DNA of 64,000 nucleotides from Kudoa neothunni (taxonomy: Eukaryota > Cnidaria). Position numbers and translations under genes: made by a program. Under the pieces are notes generated by a model. That model had not been told where the DNA came from and made no database searches. It worked only from the letters and a program-made list of their open reading frames with translations. Below are positions 34,127 to 44,396 of this stretch, piece after piece. How positions within the stretch are numbered: position 1 is the stretch's first letter; every line of letters starts with the position of its first letter. Location of the stretch: assembly GCA_964304625.1 (NCBI GenBank), contig OZ199839.1, positions 5,518,001-5,582,000 of the forward strand. Reading direction: 5' to 3'.

Positions 34127-36799
34127 CTAATCTGAGAATGGATTAGTAACATTCCCCCCGGGGGTGAAAGTTGGCAGAAAGGGTTTCAGATTGTTTCTAT
34201 GTGCTGTGACACTTTGTCCATTTAGGTTGATGACGTACGTTGCTGGTCCATGTTGCTTAATGACTGTATAGGGGCCGCTCCATTTATTGTCGAAGGGGCT
34301 ATGGTAAATGACGATATCCCCAGATTTAATAATTGAAGCGATCCTCTTGTTATTGTAGTTATGCTTTTTTTTGATTTGATAGTTGGCTTGTGTTTTGAGG
34401 GCTATATTTCTCGCATTATTGAGTCTTTGTTTTAAAGATGATAGGTACGATATTGTAGTAGGGCTTCCACTGATCGGGCTATCTGGGGTAGGTTTAAGGG
34501 AAAAGTTCGGTTTGTGACCAAAGAGTAGTTGGAACGGGCTGAATTTGGTAGATTCGTGTATAAGGGAGTTGTAATGTCCGAGAAGCAGTGGTAGCGACGA
34601 GTCCCACCTACAGGGATGTTGTAATTTCTTTATCATGTTCTTGAGGGTGCGGTTGAATCTTTCGACTCCGCCGTTCCCTGCTGGATGATAGAGTGTTGTA
34701 TGTGTTAATTTAATACCGAATTGATTGCAAACATATTTAATTATATCAGAAAGGAAGTTTTTTCCATTATCACTGTGTATTTGTGTAGGCTTCCCGAATT
34801 TCATTATAACCTCTTGCAAGAGGACGTTGCAGAGTGTTTCGCTTTTTGTATCACTGAGGGGGACGGCTATGGCATACTTTGTAAATAAGTCAACACAGCA
34901 TAGTATGTAACGGTTTAGATTTGGAGTTTGTTGGAGAGGACCGATTATATCCCATTCCATTATCTCAAAGGGGTATTTCGCGTGTATTGGTATTAGATTA
35001 GTCTTGTCACTTGACCAAGGGTTCAGTTGGCAAGTTTTGCATGAACGTACATAGCTATGAGATTCTAATTCGTAACCAGGCCAAAACGCATTGTCGCGAA
35101 TATTTGAAAACGTTTTGAAGAAACCAGGATGACCCGACTCATCGTGAAATCGTTTTAGTACTTTCTCGCGTAACGATAGGGGAATGCAGGGCTGAGTGAC
35201 GGGACCAGTTTTTAGTTCGAGATTTCTCACAAGTAGATCTTCTTTAATTTCGTATTTCCTCTTTCCTTTATAAGAACCTTTCTTAAGGGCATTGACGATG
35301 GAGGAAAACTGTTGATCGTTGAGCTGTGCTGTTTTCCAATCTTGTATAGATAGCTTCAAAAAATGAAGGGGTACGACGTCGTTGGTATTTTCGATGGGTC
35401 TAGATAAGTAATCGGCGTCTACATTCTCCTTTCCTCGCTTGTACATAATTTGTAGATTGTAATTTTGGAGAAGAAGAATCCATCGAGCGATGCGACCATG
35501 AGTATCTTTAATCGATTTTAAGTGAGTGAGTGGATTATGGTCGGTCCAAATTTGTGTGGGCTTACCATAGATATATTGGTGAAACGTTTTTACTGAAAAA
35601 ACCAACGCTAACATTTCCTTTTCAAACGTCGAATAACGTAATTCTGCACCTTTAAGTAATCTGCTTGCGTAGCGGATGACACGACGCTTTTCATTGATGG
35701 TTTGATACAGAACAGCAGCTATGGCATCATCAGATGCATCCGTGTGAATAGCGAAATTAAGATTCAGAATAGGTAGGCTCAATATTGGAGATGTTGTTAA
35801 CAATGATTTGAGTTTGGATATGACATTGAGAGATTCATTTGTGAGTTTGAAAGGGGAAATTTTTAGTTGAGTATAGAATGGTTTTGTAATTTCGGAAAAT
35901 TTTGGGATATAATCTCTGTAATAGTTTACAAAGCCAATAAATGATTGGAGGCGATTCGCTGTGTTCGGCACAGGAATGTCCATAATTGGTTTGATTCTTT
36001 GTGGATCAAGACATATTCCATCTTGCGATATTACAAAACCAAGGTAACTAATAGATGTTTGTCTAAAGAGGCATTTTTTGTTGTTTGGTTCCCAGTTGTT
36101 TTCTTTTAGTCTATCCAGAATAGCTTTTAAATGTTTTTCATGTTCCGTTTTTGATTTTGAACAAATTAGTATATCATCCAGGTAGACGTGGCAAAATTCT
36201 CCAAGTAATCCATCAAGTGTACCAGATATTTCTCGTTGAAAAGCAGCAGGTGCGGCAACCAAGCCAAATGGTAGTACATTAAATTCATATTGTCCAAAAG
36301 GAGTGGAGAACGCTATTGCAGATTTGCAATTTTCATGTAAGGGTATTTGCCAAAACCCTGACTTCAAGTCTATCTTCGAGAATATAGTGGATCCAGATAG
36401 CGACGCAATTATATCTTGAATTAAGGGAATTGGGTAATGTTCCGTAACAATCATTGAGTTTAATTTTCGATAGTCAACGCAGACGCGATGGTCGCCATCG
36501 GATTTTTTAACAAGTAGTATGGGGGATGAATACGGACTTGTGCTCTTTCGAATAACACCATCAGTTTCCATTTTCGCTATGTGTTCCTTTAGGATAGGTA
36601 ACAGACTGAATTGAACTTTTCTCGTAGGAATATGAAATGGTTCATCCTTGAATTTGAAAAGATATGGTTCCACTTTGGCGGACGTACACTTTGAGTTAGC
36701 ACTACAGACCTTAGTAGGAAATTCGATGGCGCCATCACTGCAATATATGTTAAGTCCAAATTTAACCAAGAATACATTCGTGAAATAGAGATTGTGCAA
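34127..36799 (-). CDS. gypsy-2 pol (RT, RNase H, integrase)
   Basis: A continuous frame of about 890 codons with no ATG of its own, following the gag-PR frame closely. In this family pol is normally reached by frameshift or fusion. Rough residue positions: RT 65-270 (HRVCVDYRKLNSM, FCHVYLDDILICSK at about 205), RNase H 345-470 (IHTDASDDAIAAVLYQ, TQIWTDHNPLTHL), integrase zinc region 535-590 (HDESGHPGFFKTF, CKTCQLNPW), catalytic core 595-740 (EWDIIGPL, IHSDNGKNFLSD, GGVERFNRTLKNM), and a C-terminal GPY-like domain at about 830-865 (WSGPYTVIKQHGPATY). It ends inside the 3' LTR. Virus-like fossil that looks largely whole. Confidence 0.88.
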   Translation of the reverse strand: MHNLYFTNVFLVKFGLNIYCSDGAIEFPTKVCSANSKCTSAKVEPYLFKFKDEPFHIPTRKVQFSLLPILKEHIAKMETDGVIRKSTSPYSSPILLVKKSDGDHRVCVDYRKLNSMIVTEHYPIPLIQDIIASLSGSTIFSKIDLKSGFWQIPLHENCKSAIAFSTPFGQYEFNVLPFGLVAAPAAFQREISGTLDGLLGEFCHVYLDDILICSKSKTEHEKHLKAILDRLKENNWEPNNKKCLFRQTSISYLGFVISQDGICLDPQRIKPIMDIPVPNTANRLQSFIGFVNYYRDYIPKFSEITKPFYTQLKISPFKLTNESLNVISKLKSLLTTSPILSLPILNLNFAIHTDASDDAIAAVLYQTINEKRRVIRYASRLLKGAELRYSTFEKEMLALVFSVKTFHQYIYGKPTQIWTDHNPLTHLKSIKDTHGRIARWILLLQNYNLQIMYKRGKENVDADYLSRPIENTNDVVPLHFLKLSIQDWKTAQLNDQQFSSIVNALKKGSYKGKRKYEIKEDLLVRNLELKTGPVTQPCIPLSLREKVLKRFHDESGHPGFFKTFSNIRDNAFWPGYELESHSYVRSCKTCQLNPWSSDKTNLIPIHAKYPFEIMEWDIIGPLQQTPNLNRYILCCVDLFTKYAIAVPLSDTKSETLCNVLLQEVIMKFGKPTQIHSDNGKNFLSDIIKYVCNQFGIKLTHTTLYHPAGNGGVERFNRTLKNMIKKLQHPCRWDSSLPLLLGHYNSLIHESTKFSPFQLLFGHKPNFSLKPTPDSPISGSPTTISYLSSLKQRLNNARNIALKTQANYQIKKKHNYNNKRIASIIKSGDIVIYHSPFDNKWSGPYTVIKQHGPATYVINLNGQSVTAHRNNLKPFLPTFTPGGNVTNPFSD

Positions 36800-36809
36800 T
36801 CAACATCTT

Positions 36810-37829
36810 TCATGTTACTGTCTTGTTATTCAATGAGAGGGTGATGGGACATTCGCCAATGATTTTCATAGATTTGCCATCTGCAGCGACCAATTTGGTA
36901 TTTGTAGGTGCACATTCCAAGGAGATAATATTTTGGCGAAGTAATGACACAGACGAGCCAATGTCTATTAGTGCATTAATCCTCCTACCATTAATTAATA
37001 TAGAAATTGTAAATTGTTTTGAGAGCTTGCAATTGCGATTAGAAATAAAACACGAATAATTTGACTCCATATTATTTTCTAATGAAATCGAATCTGATTT
37101 GTTTATTTTGTAGCAATAAGAGGTAAGGTGGTCCTTCTTTCTATATTTCTTGCAGAAAGCTCTGCCTTCACATTTGGAGGTAGGGTGATTTCTAGATCCG
37201 CATTTTGAGCATGTTATTACACCATTGTTGAAGGTAGGTTTTTTGACTGCGTGCAGTGAGGGAGTTAGAATTTCCAATTGTTCCTCAACAATTTGAATGT
37301 ACTCCGCTATGTCGCGTGGACTAGCTGAGACAATTATACGGCGGATGTTTATATCAAGACTTTGTGAGCAGTGAGCGATGACAAGTGATGTTACCGTAGC
37401 ATCGTCTATAGAGGGTAGGGCTTTACGCAGGAGATCATTCGCATGATAACAATATTTGACGAAAGAAGTGCTATCATCCCAAAAGCTGCTTTGGAAGTCT
37501 TGTAATCTCCTAGCCGGGGAGGGCGTTACTGTGTACGTTTCCTTCAGCATTGAAACCATGGATTCGAAGCCATCTTTTGTCGGCAGGTAAATGTTAGCTC
37601 CTTTTGATTCCAAGAGATCTAATACATTGTCTCCCAGATACAATGGTAAATATTTTGACTTCTCGAGCTCGGTCCAACCTTCCGCTAGTGAGAGTAATTG
37701 GAATTTTCGATAAAAGTAATCGAAATTGCCCCCAGAGCCGCTAAACTTCGCTAAGAATTTCGAATGGGAACGTGAATCACCCCTGTCACCAGATGTTACA
37801 CTAGCAACGGGCGCCGAAGAGAATGCCAT
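36810..37829 (-). CDS. gypsy-2 gag and protease region
   Basis: The frame opens at ATG 37829 inside the 5' LTR. Twelve codons are LTR-encoded and the following SGDRGD comes from the primer-binding site. The capsid-like part contains FSGSGGNFDYFYRKFQLLSL and YLGDNVLDLLESKGANIYLP, shared with gypsy-1 and gypsy-3. Zinc knuckles follow (CSKCGSRNHPTSKC, then a second Cys/His cluster). The C-terminal part is retropepsin-like (KQFTISILINGRRINALID...LLRQNII). In Ty3/gypsy elements such products form the particle and process it. Virus-like fossil; whether it is expressed cannot be judged. Confidence 0.85.
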   Translation of the reverse strand: MAFSSAPVASVTSGDRGDSRSHSKFLAKFSGSGGNFDYFYRKFQLLSLAEGWTELEKSKYLPLYLGDNVLDLLESKGANIYLPTKDGFESMVSMLKETYTVTPSPARRLQDFQSSFWDDSTSFVKYCYHANDLLRKALPSIDDATVTSLVIAHCSQSLDINIRRIIVSASPRDIAEYIQIVEEQLEILTPSLHAVKKPTFNNGVITCSKCGSRNHPTSKCEGRAFCKKYRKKDHLTSYCYKINKSDSISLENNMESNYSCFISNRNCKLSKQFTISILINGRRINALIDIGSSVSLLRQNIISLECAPTNTKLVAADGKSMKIIGECPITLSLNNKTVT

Positions 37830-37920
37830 TTTTAAATTACCGACCAACAACGATAGATTTCGTCGCTAACACATTAGATGTTGTATTTGTTAATACTAAT
37901 CTGAGGATGGATTAGTAACA

Positions 37921-40895
37921 GCATATTTGGTAAAAAGGTCAACACAGCATAGAGCATAACGGTTTTGGTTAGGTGTAGTACAGAGTGGTCCAATGATGTC
38001 CCATTCCATAATTTCAAAGGGATGCGTGGATTTAATTGTAACCAAGTCAGATTTGCTGGTAGACCAAGGATTTAGTTGACATTTTGGGCAGCTACGTACA
38101 TAATTTCGAGTTTCAAGTTCATAAACGGGAAAAAATGCATTATCACGTAACTTGGAGAACGTTTTAAAGAAACCTTGGTGACCAGAGTGATCATGGTATT
38201 CCTCTAGTAACTTTGAGCGTAATGCCAGTGGAATATATAATTGACGAACTACTCGGTCTTTTAGTTTAAGGATTCTAACCAATAGACCTTACAGAAGGCA
38301 ATAGTTACGGTTTCCTTTATAGTTACCAGATTTAAGACTTATTATATGAGATAGATGGGGATCATTGGATTGGGCAGTGATCCAAGTGTCGATTGGTAAT
38401 GATAGGAAATGGATATTGATGGCGTTGGCATGATGTTCGACTCTTGAGAGAAAATCAGCGTCGATATTCTCAGAACCAGGTTTGTGAAGGATCTCTAAGT
38501 CGTAATTTTGAAGGAATAACAGCCAACGGGATATTCGGCCATGAGTATCTTTAATTGTCTTAAGATGGGTGAGAGGATTGTGATCGGTCCACACTTGAGT
38601 TTTCTTCCCGTAAACATATTGATGGAATGTTTTCAAAGCATGCACTAGAGCTAGGGTCTCTTTTTCAAATGTTGAATAGTTGGTTTCGGATTTCTTCAAT
38701 ACACGGCTAGCGTATCGGATGACACAACGTCGACCATCGATTTCTTGGTATAATATTGAGGCTATTGCGGTATCCGACGCATCGATGGAAATGGAGAATA
38801 GGGCCGACAAATCCGGAAAGCAAAGAATTGGTGGAGACGTTAGAAACTTCTTTATGTTGTTGAATTGATCAGTTGCATCTTGAGAAAGTTTAAATGGGTT
38901 CGACGCGACTGCTTCATATAGAGGACGGGATATTTGGGCAAAGTTAGCAATATAGTCTCTATAATAGTTGGCAAAACCAATAAAGGATCGTAAACGTTTG
39001 GGTGTGTTAGGGATGTGGATATTGACGACTGATTTTATTCTATCAGGGTCGAGTGTAACACATTTGTCTTAAATGAGGAAACCAAGATAAGACATTGAGG
39101 CTCTTTTGAAAAGACATTTATTCGTGTTAGGTTTCCACTGATGTCTTTTCAGGCGATCCATTATGGTTTTTAGGTGTTCATCGTTCTCATCGGCACTTTT
39201 TGAGAATATCAAGATGTCGTCCAAGTAGACATGACAAAATTTCCCGAGAAACTCCTTCAGAGTTTCGGATATTGCTCTTTGGAAAGCAGCAGGGGCAGTG
39301 AACAATCCAAAAGGGGAGTACGTTAAATTCGTAATGACCAAATGGTGTTGAAAAGGCTGTGGCATGTTTGCATCTTTCGTCAAGAGGGATTTGCCAGAAT
39401 CCTGATTTAAGGTCAATCTTGGAAAAGTATTTTGCGGACGATAGGGTTGAAATAATGTTGTGAATGAGAGGGATTGGATATTGTTCAATAGTGATATGGG
39501 AGTTAAGTTTTCTAAAGTCGACGCAAAATCTGTATTGGTTGTCTCGCTTCTTCACTAAAATAACAGGAGAATAAGGACTTGAACTCTTGCGAATGACTCC
39601 ATCTTTCAACATATTCTCGATTTGCTCCTTTAATGTAGGAAACAAGATGAAAGGAATTTTCCTGGTGGAAATAAAGAATGGGTTATCAGAGAATTTGAAG
39701 GGGTAGGGCATAACTCTTGCGCTATTGGGCTTATGTGAGATATTACATGTAGAGTTATTTCCAAATGCTAATCTGATAGATCTATCGGTGAATTTGATGA
39801 CGGCTTTGAACTTTGAAAGGAAATCTCTGCCAAGTATACAGTCGGAGACAAGTTTTTGGGCCACCAGCATCGGTCAGTTGAACAAATATCCATTTATGCA
39901 GAAATTAACTAGACAAGTACCCATAAGTTCCATTTGATTACCTTTTACTGATGTGAGGCTGTCGCCATAAGGTTTGACGGTGTTGTGTATTAGCTTTCTT
40001 TTGATAACGGAAACACTTGATCCTGTATCAATCAGAGCTGTAAAAGATGTATTGTTTATACGAATTGGTATAGTAAATTGCTTAGAAAGATTCAGATTTG
40101 CAGCAGAAAGAAAACACGAATAATTGGACTCATCAGATAGAGATAGATTAAAGCTAATGTTAGTTACTGTTTTCTGTTTGCATATTATGGAAAGGTGTCC
40201 TCTCTTTTTGCAGGTGGTGCAGAAAGCATTACCTTTGCAGACTTCAGACGTGATTTTTGGAACCGCAATTCTTGCATCTGTAGATCTTTGTCTTCTTGCG
40301 GTGGAACATAGGAGCGGTTGGGTGGGTTGGTATTGCAAGTTGATCTTCGACGACTCTTATCAGTTCAGTGATGGATTTGGGCTTGATAGAAGTAACAATT
40401 CGGCGGATATTTTCAGGTAGAGTTTTGGTACACTGATCCAATGTTAGCGCTTGAGCCGTTGTTTCGTCTACTGTGGGGAGCGCTCTCTTTCGAAGTAACG
40501 CAGTCTTATGGCAAAATTCGGCATAAGGTGCGACTCCGTCTCATTCGGCATCATAAAAACTTCTTAGGAAGGCCGTAGACGAGGTAGTAGGACGATAGGT
40601 TTTTTCAAGCAGTTCGATGATGCTGCCAAAGGTTTCTCTAGTGGGACGATAGATGCTAAGGTTATTAGCTTCCAAAAGGTCCACCACGGATTCATCAAGG
40701 TAAAGGAGGATGCCTTGCACACTCGATTTCGTTCCAGTTTGAGGCCGATGATAGGAGCATGAAAGATCGGTGGAATTTGGAAAAATTATCGCCATGGCCA
40801 CTAAACCTTTTCAGGTTGAAAATATGGGGTAATCCAACAACCCTGTCACCAGATGTAACGGCTGCAGCAGACGCGCTATATGAAGGATCCGCCAT
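37921..40895 (-). pseudogene. gypsy-1 gag-PR-RT-RH-IN(N) segment
   Basis: Right of the nested element, on minus: gag starting at ATG 40895 inside the 5' LTR (14 LTR codons, then VTSGDR), a capsid-like segment, and zinc knuckles (CKNCGSKNH; TTCKKRGHLSIIC); retropepsin (ALIDTGSSVSVIK near 40030); RT (FCVDFRKLNSH near 39520, FCHVYLDDILIFSKS near 39230); RNase H (SIDASDTAIASILYQEIDGRR at 38798, TQVWTDHNPLTHL); integrase zinc region (HDHSGHQGFFKTFSKL, CPKCQLNPW); and the start of the core (EWDIIGPL). Broken fossil with several interruptions. Confidence 0.85.
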
Positions 40896-40987
40896 TTTAT
40901 AAACATCCACGTGACTCATAAATAGGATTACTACGTATTGTTTAAGAGCTTGGTTACACACTTTAACATTAATTTTCCCGTGTATTA

Positions 40988-42983
40988 CAGTCGGTGACGG
41001 AGAAACTTACGAATTATACGTCAGTAACGTCTAATTCGTTATGGCTTTGTGCGCGCGGACGAAAAAAAAATGAAAATTTTGATTTTATTAATTTTTAAGG
41101 ATTTCTAAAATAATCTGTTATTTTTGATTGTATTTGAGTTTTTCAATATACTCATACACATATGATTCTAATTTAGCTAATTCATCACCTAAAAAGTAGC
41201 ACCAGCACCTTTGAAAAATATTTTCAAATTTTCTACAAAAATTATAGCATCTTTAGAAGTGAATTTAGGCTCCACAGGTTCGTCCTCTACCTCTTCAGGC
41301 TCGCTAACGATTTCCTCGTATTAGATGTTCTCTAAATTATCACATACGGGAAACAAACTTTCTTCGATACCTAATTCATCGACTTCTTCTAGAGATGTGG
41401 AACTATCTGGAGATAAAATTGTATTGGAATTTTCTGGTTCATTTACGGATGTTTTTAAGCCGAAACCAGATTTAGAAAAACAATTAATAATTGTTTCAGG
41501 AACTATTGAATTCCAAGTATCCTTAATAAGAGTCATTGCTTCCCATAAATCTAGAGGTTTTATATCCAGTCCTATTTCTGCACGGAGCGTATATTGCCTC
41601 GTTAAGTTTTTCCGGTATGTTGCCTTAAATGAACGAATAACACCTTGATCCATTGGTTGTAGGACCGATGTGGTGTTTTTGGGGAAAATATACTATTTGA
41701 ACGTTGGAGAGTTCCATGTGTTGATGGCAACTTGCATTGTCCATAAAAAGAACAATTTTTTTGTTTCTACTCCTGAAAATACTGTTAAGTTTTAACAGAT
41801 AATTTATAAAAATGTTTGCTGTCATCCAGTCTTTCGTGCTGTACTCATAGGGAACTGGAGTAGTATTTATACTTTTAAAGCATCTAGGTCGGGCATAATG
41901 ACCTATCACTAAGAGATCTAGCTTTTCACCATTCATTGAGGCTCCAAGTAGTAATGTAATCCTTTTTTTTGATTTTTACCACGACATTATTTTCAGTAGC
42001 AGAAACGTAACTTTTTCCCATAATAATATAGATAAATACTTACGCAAAAATAATTGATTGTAGAATATTGTATAATTACGATCATAACGAAAAAACAATA
42101 AAGTACTCATTTTGTGCCCACAAAATAATCATATTGTGGAAATAAAACTATTAACAAAAATTTTTTCATATAATGTATGTAAAAATATCTAATCGAAACA
42201 AATATACCCATTTTTACGAAAAACTTACGAGGCGTTGATTGATATAACAGCGCGGTCTTGCTGACATTTTATATTTGATCCTCTTTATAATCTTCAAGAA
42301 TTTTACTAAGTTGAATCTTCCATTCTGTGATGATTCCTATGGTTACCATGTTAGCATCGCCATGAAAGCTGACTTTTTTTAAATTCAATCTATTTTTAAA
42401 GCTGCGAAACCATCCGTAGCTAACATTTTTAAAATTGTCATCGGAAGCACCGATCTCATTTCTTTTATTAATTATTTCGATGGACGATAATTCGATACTT
42501 TTCGGCCTCATCCAAATGAACCACTCATAAACACGTTGATCAGCTTCTTCATCTTTTCCTTTCCGCATTGATCTTCGTTGGGATGGAAGAAATTGATTCT
42601 CAATGCTTGTGTAATTTTAGCCCTTTTTTCTAAAATGCCATTTAATGTTGAAATATAACATATTTTGAAGTGTTTAGTAGTTTCCGTCTTTCTATTTAAG
42701 GGCGGCAAACTATCATAACAATTATGCCATATTCCTCTTGAAGTGTTCTGAATTTGTGAATTCTTTTTTCGGGAATTTAGAAATAATTACGAATTATCGG
42801 TCAATATTTACCAAAACATGCAACGAATTAGTACGAATTATCGGTTATACACACTTAAACTTTTTATTTTACAAAATAAAAAAATAACTCGTATATTTAA
42901 CAACTCATAATAAACGTTATTTGACAAATTTAACCGAATGGATAAGGTTTTAAGGTAAGTTACGAATTAGCGGTCACCTATTG
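40988..42983 (-). mobile_element. Tigger-3 (pogo/Tc1-mariner) DNA transposon
   Basis: 1996 bp with imperfect terminal inverted repeats (CAGTCGGTGAC at 40988; on minus CAATAGGTGAC from 42983) and subterminal TTACGAATTA copies. TA flanks both sides (40986-40987 and 42984-42985). It carries a transposase on minus. It lies only 25 bp from the end of gypsy-1's target duplication, inside the split MULE-2. Confidence 0.75.
41321..42700 (-). pseudogene. Tigger-3 transposase, broken
   Basis: On minus: N-terminal HTH-like LNRKTETTKHFKICYISTLN (about 42700), the CENP-B DNA-binding part (VYEWFIWMRPKSIELSS, NVSYGWFRSFKNRLNLKK) at 42568-42269, a stretch of about 300 bases without family similarity (42240-41945, insertion or intron), then the core MNGEKLDLLVIGHYARPRCF and KKIVLFMDNASCH (second Asp) at 41936-41720. 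MDQGVIRSFKATYRKNLTRQY (third Asp) and an acidic tail fill 41653-41321. The usual first-Asp motif reads as a degenerate NVSKTALLY near 42263. Stops and frame changes disrupt it. The fragment at 63430-63780 belongs to the same family. Confidence 0.78.
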
Positions 42984-43004
42984 TATATAAAGTTGGTAAA
43001 ATTG

Positions 43005-43601
43005 TTTGGGTACTACGCTAAACCTCCCATCTGCAATCCAAATTAACGAATTATTAAGATGCAATATATTAGTTTTGGTCGTAAATATAATCATCCTAGA
43101 TTTAGACTGAGAACCAGAGTCATAAACAGCTCTTCGTCCATTTGAATTTTAATTCCTGATTTGGATAGATCAATATTTATCTATATTAATTAAAATATTT
43201 TTCCACTTTCTTTGTTGTTGAATATTTTTATAAACTGTTTTATTGGGAACAAGGGCTAAATCATGAATATTCGTTGTTCTGATTGCAATTGAGAAAACTT
43301 CGCTTGTGGAATATTGTGTAGATTGCGATAATGATTTTATTTTTCCAAAAAATTCGGCCCTCTTAATGTCTTTGTTGCTTACAATATGGTTATGAATACC
43401 ACATTTTTCAATATTCGAAATGTTATCTAATGGAATGGTCGTAAGCCTGTCCCTACAAATCCTCTTTTCACGTCGCCAATATTGCCAGGTGGGTGTAACG
43501 CAATCCTTAACATAAAACCAACTTTCAATAAGAATTTTAATACTGTCTTTTTGAGTTTTAAAAAGCTTATGATTTAAATTCGAAGGTAACTTGTTACTCA
43601 T
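43005..43601 (-). pseudogene. MULE-2 transposase, N-terminal part (FLYWCH)
   Basis: Starts at ATG 43601 (MSNKLPSNLNHKLFK). It has a FLYWCH-type finger (WQYWRREKRICRDRL, then IHNHIVS) and a downstream segment (FFGKIKSLSQSTQYSTSEVFSIA, NKTVYKNIQQQRKWK) that aligns with MULE-3 (61684-62025) and MULE-4. Near 43020 on minus a trace of the WIADG motif continues the family. The rest of the protein resumes at 33195 beyond Tigger-3 and gypsy-1. FLYWCH fingers are known DNA-binding modules of animal MULE transposases. Confidence 0.72.
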
Positions 43602-43619
43602 ATTATTAACTTAACAATA

Positions 43620-44269
43620 GATTTGATCAAACATAAACGCGCGCATGTACAATAGATAGACGAATTCTCGCCGTGTCGTGTCCTGATTAGGTAACATTAT
43701 ATAGCGTATACATCAACAAATTGGATTCATTTTCAAATAGAAAATCATATTTCAACTACTTAAATTGAGTGATTTTACATCGATATAAATAATATCAATG
43801 TCGGACATTTGAAGCGATTTAGAATTTTGAGTTTACGACAATCATTTATAAGAATCAAATCAATTCAAAAATATTTAAAACACCAAATAATAATTACATA
43901 ATTAAATTCATTTTTCAATGAAAATAAGACCGATACATCATATTAGAAAATTATTATTGCACAATATGTGGAGCGAATACATTTCCTAATAATCAAAAAT
44001 CTCAAAAAAATTTCATTTAAATGTTAAAAAAGTTTGTAAAGAAAATAAAGTAATTACGGCGTTAAATAACAAGAATGATGAGGTTTGGTTTTTCTTAAGT
44101 AGGGCGTTATATCATAGGTTCCTAAAGACCATCGTCTTTTATTTGTTTTAAATTAATATATAATTCATTTTAATAATTTTTTGATCTTTTATAATTTGAG
44201 AAGAATCCCTTAAATAGGTATAAAAAATTTGTTCGGGCCAATAGACACTGCCTTTATTTTTATTGGCGT
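43620..44269. other. AT-rich stretch with a minus-strand coding-like trace at its right end
   Basis: 43620-44030 holds nothing clear, apart from GAATTCTCGCCGTGTCG near 43669, which resembles CGAATGCTCGCCGTATCGG at 59503 and may mark the MULE family's outer end. From about 44269 down to 44160 the minus strand has a coding-like frame (VYWPEQIFYTYLRDSSQIIK), with another short frame at about 44140-44060 (RRWSLGTYDITPYL). I do not recognise the protein. The BEL element interrupts it at 44270. Confidence 0.35.
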
Positions 44270-44396
44270 TGTGACGGATTTGCATGTTAAATAACATATG
44301 CAGTATAATAAACAATAGATTATCCCTCTAAGCGGCATTCATCTGGTATCATTATAAACAGTGTGTTTTGCTACAGCTCTGCATTAAATTAATAAC

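Larger units (their letters stand above)
34025..37920 (-). mobile_element. gypsy-2, Ty3/gypsy LTR element nested in gypsy-1 (nearly whole)
   Basis: 3896 bp on minus with 127-bp LTRs at 34025-34151 and 37794-37920 (TGTTACACTAGCAA...GGATTAGTAACA), about 96-97% alike. Target duplication GCATA is at 34020-34024 and 37921-37925, taken from gypsy-1's integrase region. A polypurine-like tract (minus sense CCCCCGGGGGGAAT) sits beside the 3' LTR, and primer site TCTGGTGACAGGG beside the 5' LTR. Two long frames, gag-PR and RT-RH-IN, fill it. It is the least damaged retroelement here with at most a few breaks, and it is younger than gypsy-1, which it interrupts. Confidence 0.93.
33200..40958 (-). mobile_element. 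gypsy-1, Ty3/gypsy LTR element carrying gypsy-2 (fossil)
   Basis: Outer element on minus. The 105-bp LTRs at 33200-33304 (3' LTR) and 40854-40958 (5' LTR) run TGTAACGGCTGCAG...GCTTGGTTACA and differ at about 4 sites. Target duplication CACTT is at 33195-33199 and 40959-40963. A G-rich polypurine tract (minus sense GTCGGGGGG) lies beside the 3' LTR, and candidate primer site TCTGGTGACAGGG beside the 5' LTR. Without the nested gypsy-2 (34025-37920 plus its 5-bp duplication) it is about 3.86 kb. Gag, protease, RT, RNase H and the integrase zinc region lie at 37921-40895. The rest of integrase lies at 33305-34024. It is broken by the insertion and in several other places. LTR similarity points to a fairly young insertion. 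Confidence 0.92.
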
